Under the pieces are notes generated by a model that was given only the letters and a program-made list of their open reading frames with translations, did no database searches and was not told where the DNA came from. Made by a program: the position numbers and the translations under genes. Below, piece after piece: positions 1 through 7,426 of a DNA stretch of 28,769 nucleotides (position 1 is the stretch's first letter; every line of letters begins with the position of its first letter). The stretch is taken from NCBI GenBank assembly GCA_037176845.1, contig JAYKXP010000313.1:1-28769 (forward strand), written 5' to 3'. The stretch comes from Paramarasmius palmivorus. Taxonomy: Eukaryota > Basidiomycota > Agaricomycetes > Agaricales > Marasmiaceae.

Positions 1-839
1 CAAGGCCGAGTATAGTGTAGCCATATGACACTACTAGGAAGTCTACCTATGTACAGTAGCATGTCCTCGTCTAAGGTACCAGCCTGGTATTAGAGTGTAG
101 ATACGGTCTACAGGTTTCGTCGAGTATGCGAGCGCAATACCACCATATAGGGCTAACAGACGAAATTCATCGTATATGCACGCGCCGCAATTAGTATTCA
201 CTACGCAGTGCATGCCTATCTTATTCTTCGTAACTTGGCGCTACTAGGTTCCTAGTAGTGATACCAAGTCCATATGGTAATTAGACGATGGTCACTAGTG
301 TGATTCTGACACACACTATTGTGTCAAAAATTGACTTGTTTTTCAGCGATTTCGTTCTGGTACCCTCTCATATCCCCCAATACAAAAGATCTAGGGACCG
401 TCCTCGGTATGTATTAGTTATTGAACCTCTTTACTGGGTGTATTCGAGATGCGAGCGGTAAGTTTTTTCTGTCGCGTTATGTTCCGATCAGTTGTTGCCG
501 GGGTTTTCAAACCTAATCGAGCGTCATCATACTTCCCTATTGATCTTATGACAATATAAGGCCTCGATTGATTCCCTCGTGCCCAAGATAGTATTTCCCT
601 CGTCTATCTTCGATGTCCTAGGACATTTTCTTATTAGGAGACCGTCATGTATTGCTATTCCAATGGTCATCGAACTTCTGCCGGTGACTGCGGATTTCAT
701 GACTCAGTTCCGTGTATGTGATTGAATAGAAGCAGGATTCTAGGGAATTGTGATATATAGTTTTCACAAAGTTACTCCAAGTCTCAAATCCTATCTTTCT
801 TTCCCCTTCCATCATCGTTTCCCTCAGGCTAACGCTACC
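1..839. other. No gene seen
   Basis: I see no coding segment, RNA gene or repeat family here apart from the hairpin at 233-269. The few open frames are short and have no recognisable motif. No copy of the LTR found at 2883 onward is visible, so this is not the 5' end of the downstream retroelement. Confidence 0.5.
233..269. repeat. Small inverted repeat (hairpin)
   Basis: Arms CTACTAGG (241-248) and CCTAGTAG (251-258) are perfect with a TT loop. An outer pair ACTTGG (233-238) and CCAAGT (264-269) extends the stem around a small asymmetric internal loop. It lies outside any gene and its function is unknown. Confidence 0.6.
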
Positions 840-1215
840 TGCGGAGTTATCCTTCACAGCAGGAAGATGGATTATGGCACCCAGTGGCCAGATCGATCGA
901 GAGCATGGCACCAGCTGAGAGGAACTACGAGATCTACGACCGTTCGAGATGTTAGCCATCATCAGAGCCCTTGAGGACTGGCGCCCCTACTTGGAAGGAC
1001 CCCCTCAGTCAATACGAGATAATCACCGACCCCGAAACCTGGAGGTACTGGAGGACAGCACAGGACCTGACTCGTCGTCAAGCCCGATGGGCCGCTTGGG
1101 CTGTCAACGGTTTGACTTCCGTCCTGACACACAAACCTGGCAAAACGAACACTCAGGCAGACCCCCTCCCGCGAATCTCAGAGCTGCAGTGTTTGGATGC
1201 CTGAGACAATCGTGA
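840..1215 (+). pseudogene. Gypsy RNase H fragment, frameshifted
   Basis: Residual RNase H motifs lie in different frames. Near 915-1000 the sequence reads NYEIYD and then EMLAIIRALEDWRPYLEG. Near 1025-1190 another frame reads PETWRYWRTAQ, TRRQARW and HKPGKTNTQADPLPR, matching the conserved C-terminal RNase H stretch of Ty3/gypsy pol. At least two frame changes separate them, so no functional enzyme is encoded. The N-terminal part of the domain and the reverse transcriptase before it are not recognisable. Confidence 0.8.
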
Positions 1216-1440
1216 GCAGGTAGTTCTGAAGCCAGAATGTTTGCGAAGATTGGAGCTGCGCGGGTAGGAGGAGATGCCCTAGAGGAAAGAATAACGCAAG
1301 GGAGTAGAGAGAGAAGCGGAGGTTACTGCTGGCAGTAAGAGGCGCTGGAGAAGGATGGGGCGAGGAAGTTGGCCAAAGGTCTAGTGGAGGTGGAAGAAGA
1401 CGACGGCCTGGTGTACTAAAAGGGGAATAATGTACATTCC

Positions 1441-2002
1441 GGCAGATGAAGGTTTGAGGAAGGAGATCCTAAAGCGAGTGCCATGATGCGTCTACAGCAG
1501 GGGCACCTGGGAAAACACCGGGAACACTAGAACAGGTGAAACGTTACTACTGGTGGCCTAACATGTCCACTTTCATTTGAGAAGTATGTTCAAGGGTGTG
1601 AGCGCTGCCAAAGCACCAAACCAGCTGTTCATTGACGCAACACTCCAACCCATGGAAGTGCCGCAGAAGGACCTTGGTGTGTAGTAATGAGTTGACCTTA
1701 TCACAGGACTCCCCCCTCAGCAATGGTTACGATGCCATCATCAAACCTACATCGACCTGGACAGCAAGCAAGTCCACATTCTCCCCACCACCACTACCCT
1801 TGATGCCAAAGGAGTCGCCGACCTTCATTACCGGGAGATCTTCCGTCTGCAATGGGATTCCCCACAAGTTCGTATCTGACCGAGGCCCGCAATTTGCAGC
1901 ACAAGTAACCCGAGCTCTGTACAAGCGACTAGGGCTACAGCCAGGACTAACTACTGCCTACCACCTGCTGCCATTGGTCAGACAGAAAGAGCCAACCAAG
2001 AG
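1441..2002 (+). pseudogene. Gypsy H2C2 finger and integrase core, frameshifted
   Basis: A degenerate H2C2 region shows YYWWPNM (about 1545-1565) and CERCQSTKP (about 1597-1623). The integrase core follows in broken frames. VDLITGLP at 1691-1714 carries the first catalytic Asp, [10 protein letters not shown] at 1866-1895 the second, and GQTERANQ at 1976-1999 the Glu. The three catalytic motifs do not share one frame, so the core is inactive. The last motif is in frame with the open segment starting at 2003. Confidence 0.82.
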
Positions 2003-2887
2003 GTGGAACGGTTCTTACGCCTATTCGTGGATAAACGTCAGGACGACTGGTCAGACTGGCTCCCAACAGCAGAGTTTGTACTAAACTCCCAAGTCCACAC
2101 AGCACACGACCGTAGCCCATTCGAAGTCATGTACGGCTACACACCTGACTTCACCATCCCAGTAGGACGCCCAACCCGATTCCCAGCATTGAACACCCGG
2201 CTAGAGAACCTAAGGGAGGTGCGCAAAGAGGCAGAAGCGGCATTGTGCATGGGCAAGGAGCGGATGAAAGAGACATACGAGGCAGGAAAGAAGAAGGCAC
2301 ATGTGTTCGAAGTAGGAGACAAGGTGTGGCTGTCAGCAAAAGACATCAGAATCCACCAAGCAAGCCAGAAGCTGGGACCACGGCAACTGGGACCCTACGA
2401 AGTCATTGAAAAGGTTGGCGAACTGGACTACCGGCTTAAGCTTCCTCCGGCTATGAAGGTACACAATGTCTTCCACGTCAACCGGCTCTCACCCTGGAAG
2501 GGCAATGATGTCAATGGATCACGACCACCACCACCTGAAGCAGTAGAAGTAGAAGGAGAAGAGGAGTTTGAGGTTGAGCAGATTCTGGACAGCAGGATAT
2601 ACCGAAGGGGGTTGCAGTATTTGGTGCGATGGGAAGGCTTTGGAGAGGAAGACGACAGTTGGGAACCAGCAGCCAACGTCAAGAATGCGGGTGAGAAGAT
2701 AGAGGAATTCCACCAAAAGCATTCCAATGCGCCAAAGAAGATAGCAGCAGCCGTCTTCAGCTCACTACCCTGGCGCAAACTGGAAAATCTGACTGAAGGA
2801 CAGTCCACGGATCTAGAATGGGAGGAGGGATGGATTGCAGGTTCTAGCCTATCGCGGACGATAGGCATTAGGAGGGGGGTAATGTGA
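2003..2887 (+). CDS. Integrase C-terminal region with chromodomain (partial pol)
   Basis: This 294-codon open segment is the end of a chromovirus pol polyprotein. It begins in the last part of the integrase core (ERFLRLF, then AEFVLNSQVH and SPFEVMYGYTP). It continues through the GPY/F-type module (LGPYEVIEKVGELDYRLKLP, KVHNVFHVNRL) and ends in a chromodomain (VEQILDSR, LQYLVRWEGF, DSWEPAANVKNA), residues about 190-245. The family uses this chromodomain to steer integration toward marked chromatin. The stop codon overlaps the first bases of the LTR. It has no start of its own; the reading frame is preserved but upstream pol is broken, so expression is unlikely. Confidence 0.88.
   Translation: MERFLRLFVDKRQDDWSDWLPTAEFVLNSQVHTAHDRSPFEVMYGYTPDFTIPVGRPTRFPALNTRLENLREVRKEAEAALCMGKERMKETYEAGKKKAHVFEVGDKVWLSAKDIRIHQASQKLGPRQLGPYEVIEKVGELDYRLKLPPAMKVHNVFHVNRLSPWKGNDVNGSRPPPPEAVEVEGEEEFEVEQILDSRIYRRGLQYLVRWEGFGEEDDSWEPAANVKNAGEKIEEFHQKHSNAPKKIAAAVFSSLPWRKLENLTEGQSTDLEWEEGWIAGSSLSRTIGIRRGVM
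2871..2880 (+). other. Polypurine tract of the gypsy element
   Basis: The purine run GGAGGGGGG, followed shortly by TG at 2883, sits where the plus-strand primer of a Ty3/gypsy element is expected, directly upstream of the 3' LTR. Confidence 0.6.
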
Positions 2888-3345
2888 TGGAGCATAGCTT
2901 TTTCCTTTTCATTTCTCTAAGTCCCCTTATCTATTTTCTTATCTTCATCTTATCATTTTCCACTTATATCGCGTACAGCCTCTCATCCACCGGAACATTC
3001 CACATCATTCTTCCATTGTTCTACATCTTTCCGTATCATTCTGATTGCTTACTTGTACAATTCTCGCCGAGACAGACTCTTCACATATAAACCGTAGCTG
3101 TAGATGCCTAGTTCCCCATCTTGACCTCTTGGTCATTTGGGCTAGGCAAGTCATCTTGTATTTTATTCCCTTAGTTATGCTAACTTGGTCATTTGGGCTA
3201 GTATCTGACTTGTGTCTGCCTGCTCAACGTCGTATAGAGCCTGGTGCCTGCGCCGGATCACCCCTTTTTCCCTTATCATCATCGCTCAGCACCGCTATCT
3301 GTAGAGAGGTAGTTGGTTCGCCCTCACAAGAACGGTGAGTAAACA
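2883..3345 (+). repeat. 3' LTR of the gypsy element
   Basis: The start is set by TGTGATGG directly after the polypurine tract. The end is uncertain; an ACA-type end near 3344 would fit, giving about 460 bp. The interior is T/C rich, with a TATAAA-like motif near 3085. No matching 5' LTR or target-site duplication is in the window, so the downstream limit is an estimate. Confidence 0.5.
3128..3201 (+). repeat. Direct repeat inside the LTR
   Basis: The 18-mer CTTGGTCATTTGGGCTAG occurs at 3128-3145 and again, identically, at 3184-3201, 56 bp apart. It is an internal tandem-type duplication of the LTR; a regulatory role is possible but not shown. Confidence 0.85.
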
Positions 3346-4031
3346 AGCAGTTACTATCAATTTTGAATCAAACGCAACTAGAGTCGGACAGAAAGAGTGG
3401 ACGCGGAGTGGACTCAGCCAGAGGACAATGTCGAATCGGAACTTGGAGGAACTCGGAGATGTTGCACAGCTTTCGGATTCGGGCCCGAATATTTAGTCGG
3501 AGTTACAAATCGGTGTCGTGACTGTTGATGTGAAAATTTTCACTTCGCGTCTTTTCTTCTCACCGTGATCATATCTTCTCCGACTTCGTCCCTTTTCCGA
3601 TTCGCCTTTTCGATTTCCCCTTCATTCTCTTAGTAGGTCAACCTCACCTTTTTGTCACCGGACAACGCTGACATGGAACTCAGAGACGCAGGTGCATCAA
3701 CTCATCCTTCATTGACGCAATGATGATTGTACCGAAACACACGACGCAAATTCGGTACGTTGCCTCTCAATACGACGTTCATGCCACTGACAATATTACT
3801 TCTCATCAGGCGGGCGCGCACTTGGAGAGAGGTAGTAAGAAGGGGAAATTGACGGCTGCAGGCTACCGTTGGTACGTTTCACTATCTTTGCTGGTCTTCC
3901 CTTTACTGATTCTTATGCCAATTTATGTAGTGGCCACTGCCGAAACTCACACTATAATATCCCGTATCAGCATTGTGAGTCGATATCAATTATCCGATGG
4001 TTTAACGAAGACGCTAACGTAGTATGGTCTA
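3346..4031. other. No confident gene; intron-like segments
   Basis: This stretch is downstream of the LTR. A CT-rich tract (about 3540-3660) precedes an ATG at 3674, and an open frame of 100 codons spans 3720-4022. Intron-like borders occur at 3755-3809, near 3870-3928 and near 3975-4032, but no combination gave a convincing long protein. The residues show no domain I recognise. A perfect 14 bp palindrome lies at 3530-3543. It could be the remains of a small gene whose last exon is the next entry. Confidence 0.3.
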
Positions 4032-4104
4032 GGTAACATTCTAGCAGGAATCGGAGGCGGGAGGCTTGCTGTTGCTTACGAGTTGCTTAAACTACCTATC
4101 TAGC
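4032..4104 (+). pseudogene. Possible FAD-binding N-terminal relic
   Basis: After a possible intron acceptor at 4032, one frame reads AGIGGGRLAVAYELLK and stops at TAG (4102-4104). This resembles the GxGxxG FAD-binding N-terminus of fungal flavin monooxygenases, where GAGIGGLAVAYELL-type sequences are typical, with two extra residues (GR) inside the motif. Nothing of the rest of such an enzyme follows. It may be a relic or a chance match; I hold it only tentatively. Confidence 0.3.
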
Positions 4105-4195
4105 ATGCATGTAAAGTAAAATAGCACTGCGTAATAAATTGCATTTGATACCATCCATTGCGAGAACGAGCCAGTAGCTAAATATACTGTACAAT

Positions 4196-4355
4196 CCGGG
4201 TGCATGGAGTGTATGGGAGGTTGCATTCGTCTCGCATGGAGGTGTATGGAGATTATGCACTCCCCCAATCTCCATACATCCGGGTCTGCGGGCAGCCGCG
4301 CATGGAGATGTATGGAGATGTATGGGCCATACATCTCCATACATCCCACGCGCGT
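4196..4355. repeat. Cluster of direct and inverted repeats with near-perfect palindrome
   Basis: A unit like CATGGAG(A/G)TGTATGGAGAT recurs on both strands. The core is a palindrome with 18 bp perfect arms at 4308-4325 and 4327-4344, separated by one G. A second pair (GTATGGAGATT near 4247 and AATCTCCATAC near 4268) forms another hairpin, and related direct copies begin near 4233 and 4300. The cluster ends about 20 bp before the truncated MYND homology starts. It could be a decayed foldback element or a rearrangement junction. Confidence 0.75.
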
Positions 4356-4926
4356 GTAAATTTCCTGATGTGGTCAGCTCGATTCTAAGTAATACCAGCA
4401 TGTCACTCGTCAGAAGATGACATCCACATGGAGATTTTGGGTGACTCCTTGGAGCTCGCCACACGTACACGGCGATGCTTTCAACCACATACCCACGTGT
4501 TTCGCTCCTGGTATCTTGAATCGATTCATTAGCATGATATCCAGAGATAGTAATCCCATGCTAGCCCATCAATATACGAGAGCTTTCCTCAGATGCACGA
4601 GGAACATGCCTCTCTTCAATATGGCATTCATTCAGCGACGATCTATATCTTGGAATTGTCGCATGATCAAGTCCGTTGGTCGATATCTCGAAGACTTTAA
4701 ACGACACCAGACACGTCCACTTGAAAGGGCGGATGCGGAGAGCAAACTGGTTGCAGTTTATGCAGATTGTCTCTGTTACCTGCATCAGACAATCGAGCAG
4801 CACGGAAGTTTCACAGTCGTTCAATCCTTGAAAGGAGGACTTCTTAAATATCTCGTGCGCTGGGCTGATCTCATGGAGAAGTACGCCAGGGCCATTAACC
4901 TCTTTGGTTCAACCGACGCCGCGAGG

Positions 4927-4933
4927 AATCACT
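4927..4933. repeat. Target-site duplication of element A (left copy)
   Basis: AATCACT occurs at 4927-4933 and again at 6016-6022, flanking element A. Removing the element and one copy restores the N-H-F-E-F reading that copy 2 shows as N-H-F-E-F at 18953-18967. Confidence 0.85.
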
Positions 4934-4969
4934 CCCAACGAGATTCGTGCGGAGGAAAATCAATGGCAT

Positions 4970-5000
4970 TGGATGACACTGGATGACATCTGATGCCTTT
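4970..5000. repeat. Subterminal GGATGAC repeats of element A
   Basis: TTGGATGAC and CTGGATGAC follow each other near the left end. The right end has the complementary GTCATCCAAT and related GTCATC motifs at about 5935-5990. Such arrays often bind transposase in hAT-type elements; here that role is inferred. Confidence 0.6.
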
Positions 5001-5080
5001 TGATAAGCCTGCAATCTAGCTGATGATAACCTATGACTCACGCAACGATGAATAGAAAGTCTTTATTTCATCTTCAAGAA

Positions 5081-5413
5081 TCAACTCACAAAGATTTGTT
5101 GTAAATCCCTGAGGTCAAGAGGTTGTACCCACTGTACGCGTAATTGTTTAAAAGGCGTGCCGCCGTAGGCGTTGTTGGCAGAAAGGTAAATGGTCCGTGC
5201 GCTATTTGCACGTGTTTCCACTGACCCTGCAAATCCCTCACTTATACCTTGCCGTCGCTCCTCGACTTCTTTCCTCCCAACCCCCACCATCTCCTGCCAC
5301 GTCACTGTCGTCCTTTGCTGAAGTTCAATCCAGCTCACGGCTTGCGCCAGACAGAATGCCTTAATAATTGCGGGAAAGGTCATTGAAGAGGTCTCGAGGT
5401 ACGTGTCCTGCAC
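5081..5413 (-). CDS. Unrecognised gene fragment carried by element A
   Basis: The minus strand is open from 5413 to 5081 (110 codons). An intron at 5202-5247 (GTATAAG to AATAG) can be spliced in frame, moving the stop to about 5092. The first exon includes FPAIIKAFCLAQAVSWIE and TVTWQEMVGVGRKEVEERRQ. An AATAAA on the minus strand at 5062-5067 lies just past the stop. This is what a captured 3' end of a host gene would look like. I do not recognise the protein. Further upstream exons may lie between 5420 and 5760. It is probably not functional on its own. Confidence 0.45.
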   Translation of the reverse strand: MQDTYLETSSMTFPAIIKAFCLAQAVSWIELQQRTTVTWQEMVGVGRKEVEERRQGISEGFAGSVETRANSARTIYLSANNAYGGTPFKQLRVQWVQPLDLRDLQQIFVS

Positions 5414-6895
5414 TGAACGCGTCTTTCTTCCAATAATTCATTTCGTTCAGCAGGTTTTGCCAGACACGAAAGGATCAGGAAGGAACGGAAAGCGATACAT
5501 AGGCTCCCCGATGCGGCTAGAGACCAGATTCGTCGTTCACATTTACCTATCTGTATTCAACCCGTTGACTTTGCCTCCTAACAGGCAGACACGCGTCGGG
5601 TGGTGGGCAGACGATGGTTATGTGCCTGGGTTTTTGAGGCGGATGCACGTAAGTGGCTATACTTTGTGGTGCGGGTGTCGTCTAACATACAATTTACAGT
5701 CTGTCCTTCATATCTTGACCTGAAGGGATGGACTCGGGATGTTAATGTAGTCTGTAGCAACCTTGTACTGTAATGTATGTAGCGGAATAGATGATATTCG
5801 ATGCCTATTAATGAAAAATGGATGAATACAGGACGAATGAGCCTCCTAAGGAGAGCCCCAAATTCTCATCGGATATTATTGGATGTCATCGTATACTGTC
5901 AGAAAGGGCGGCAAGTTAACGATGCTATCCAATGTCATCCAATGACATTCGATGCCTATAGTTCATCGGTTGTCATAGGCTGTCATCTGATATTGTCGGC
6001 GTAAATCTCGTTGGGAATCACTTTGAATTCCTTCTCAAGGACATCATCAAATACACAACGCATCACTCCGTGTGCGCAGTTTTGTCTAGGGCATTACGCG
6101 AATCCGAGGAAGTATATGCTGCGGGAACAGTGCTGGATACCGAATACAGTGAGTTTCGGGAGAAGATACATGAAAGGTTAAGTATCTGGCGACAGTGGAA
6201 TCAACTAGGCCAAAATTATTGTGCCAATGCAGAGGTAGATTATTCATCCCTCGCGCCAATAGACAGACTAATTGTGACTTCTAGTGTCCTTTATCGTTGA
6301 CAACTCGGTCGGGCAATGCAAGGTGTCTTCCGTTGTTTCGATGTTCTGGTTGTGGACTTGCTTTATATTGCTCCAAGTCATGTCAGCAACGATCGTGGAA
6401 TACTGATCATCGAGACAAGTGTCGAACAATCAGGAAAAACAGATTTGATGAAGGTCATCAGCTACTTTGTCATCTCTACTCTCCGAAACTAACTTGCCTT
6501 CCCTAGATGGATGGCCCAAGACTAATTACTTCTTCGATAGTCGCGATAGCCTGTATCGTGACTGGTTTATACTGGAACACATCGACAAATATCGCATCAC
6601 ATTTCTGTCCAAACAAAGACAGTTTCGTTCCAGGCACCCGTCCATACCTGTGAATGAGCCTGTAGTCTCGGTCCTCGACTTCGCTACGTTTCCTCTCGGT
6701 GATCCGCCCTGGTCTTTTTGCAATATTAATACTCAGACGGTACCCAAAACGAGGGAACAGGTCCCAGATGCGGATTGGGACGTGTTGCTGGACAAAGCAA
6801 AGAAGAGGAATGGGAAAGATCCCTTGGTCATGGCAATCATCCCGGTTGCGGGAGATTATCATCATTATTATTGGGTTGGCTTTGGACGTCAATAG

Positions 6896-7114
6896 TCCAG
6901 ACGAAGCTTGACTCGGAGTTCTATGTATCAGTGCCCATTTCTTGTCAAATCCCCGGGCACATTATCTCCCTTGATAAACTAGTTATTTAGTGATTTTTCT
7001 TGATTTTTCCTCAGTATCATGAGGCTCATGGTACAGGAGAAGGTTAATGAGAATTTGATGAGAGTACATAGTCCAGTCATCAGGCGTCAGGTTAGGGTTT
7101 TGGGTTGATAGTCG
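6896..7114. other. Spacer between MYND copy 1 and element B
   Basis: A 219 bp non-coding stretch downstream of the copy 1 stop. It is A/T rich. No gene or RNA seen. Confidence 0.5.
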
Positions 7115-7122
7115 CGTGTCTG
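7115..7122. repeat. Target-site duplication of element B (left copy)
   Basis: CGTGTCTG at 7115-7122 is repeated exactly at 12931-12938, directly outside the two TIRs. Eight bases is the usual KDZ target duplication size as I recall it. Confidence 0.9.
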
Positions 7123-7307
7123 GGGATAACCGCTGATGAAATAACAAGGACTCCATGATCCTTGCAATGTAGGGAATACTTTGTCCCTCAAATATAGGGA
7201 CTCCCCTCTATCGAAAAATTTCCCTTTGGTTTTATTTCATTTATCTGTATCTTAGAGAATAAAAAATGACGGTCCTCGTAAATGTGAAAAAGTAGGGATC
7301 ATCGGCT

Positions 7308-7352
7308 AAAATAAAAAAAATAAAAAAAAATAAAAAAAAATAAAAAAAAAAG
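7308..7352 (+). repeat. A-rich microsatellite in the left TIR
   Basis: Runs of 8-10 A separated by single T, about 45 bp. The right TIR holds the complementary tract at 12712-12745, shorter and interrupted differently. It has changed by slippage since the two TIRs were identical. Confidence 0.85.
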
Positions 7353-7395
7353 ATTCAATAAGCGATGATCCTCGCATTGCAAGGATTGTGGGATC

Positions 7396-7402
7396 TATTT
7401 AA
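7396..7402 (+). promoter_or_regulatory. TATA-like box in the left TIR
   Basis: TATTTAA lies 24 bp before the ATG at 7427; the identical context occurs at 12661-12667 on the minus strand. If it sets initiation 25-30 bp downstream, transcripts would begin at or just past that ATG, so the functional start codon could be a later one. Confidence 0.4.
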
Positions 7403-7426
7403 GAGGACGATACTTTATGGTCCTCG

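Larger units (their letters stand above)
840..3345 (+). mobile_element. Ty3/gypsy chromovirus remnant (3' half)
   Basis: The order RNase H, H2C2 zinc region, integrase core, integrase C-terminal region, chromodomain, polypurine tract, LTR is that of a Ty3/gypsy chromovirus pol 3' half. Gag, protease and reverse transcriptase are absent, as is a 5' LTR, so the copy is 5' truncated. Several frame changes between 840 and 2003 make it non-coding over that stretch. The chromodomain end is still open. Outer limits are approximate because no target-site duplication was found. Confidence 0.88.
4934..6015. mobile_element. Element A: 1082 bp non-autonomous DNA transposon
   Basis: Its ends are a perfect 12 bp inverted repeat, CCCAACGAGATT at 4934-4945 and its complement at 6004-6015, with a looser match continuing inward. 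The subterminal regions carry repeated GGATGAC/GTCATCC motifs in both orientations (4970-5000 and 5880-5995). The target duplication is 7 bp as read (an 8 bp original with one changed base is possible). No transposase is encoded. The middle holds an intron-bearing minus-strand gene fragment. TSD size and subterminal repeats would fit a hAT-like element, but the TIR is not one I recognise. Confidence 0.8.
4373..6895 (+). pseudogene. MYND zinc-finger gene, copy 1 (truncated, interrupted)
   Basis: This segment is homologous to the MYND gene at 13100-19853 but starts at about that gene's residue 165, so the 5' part is lost. Relative to copy 2 it has a net 32-base loss near 4469, which shifts frame between LELATRTR and DAFNHIPT. 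Element A splits it after codon N-H at 4933. Coding resumes at 6023 and runs to 6234. The MYND exon is 6285-6453 (CPLS, FRCSGCG, LYCSKSC, TDHRDKC), and the last exon 6507-6895. Introns 6235-6284 and 6454-6506 match copy 2 in position. The final stop is TAG where copy 2 has CAG, removing three residues. The first zinc ligand pair spans an intron (CANAE then CP). MYND fingers mediate protein-protein contacts; the target here is unknown. Confidence 0.85.

Noticed and set aside
4200..4349. Open frames on both strands rich in MYG and HLH repeats
   Set aside because: They arise from the palindromic repeat cluster, read on both strands, and do not resemble a protein family.
4934..6015. 8 bp target duplication for element A
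   Set aside because: The flanks agree over 7 bp only (AATCACT); GAATCACT and AATCACTT would need one changed base.
7090..7105. Telomere-like GGTTAGGGTTTTGGG
   Set aside because: Only one TTAGGG unit, no array, and the surrounding DNA is an ordinary intergenic spacer.
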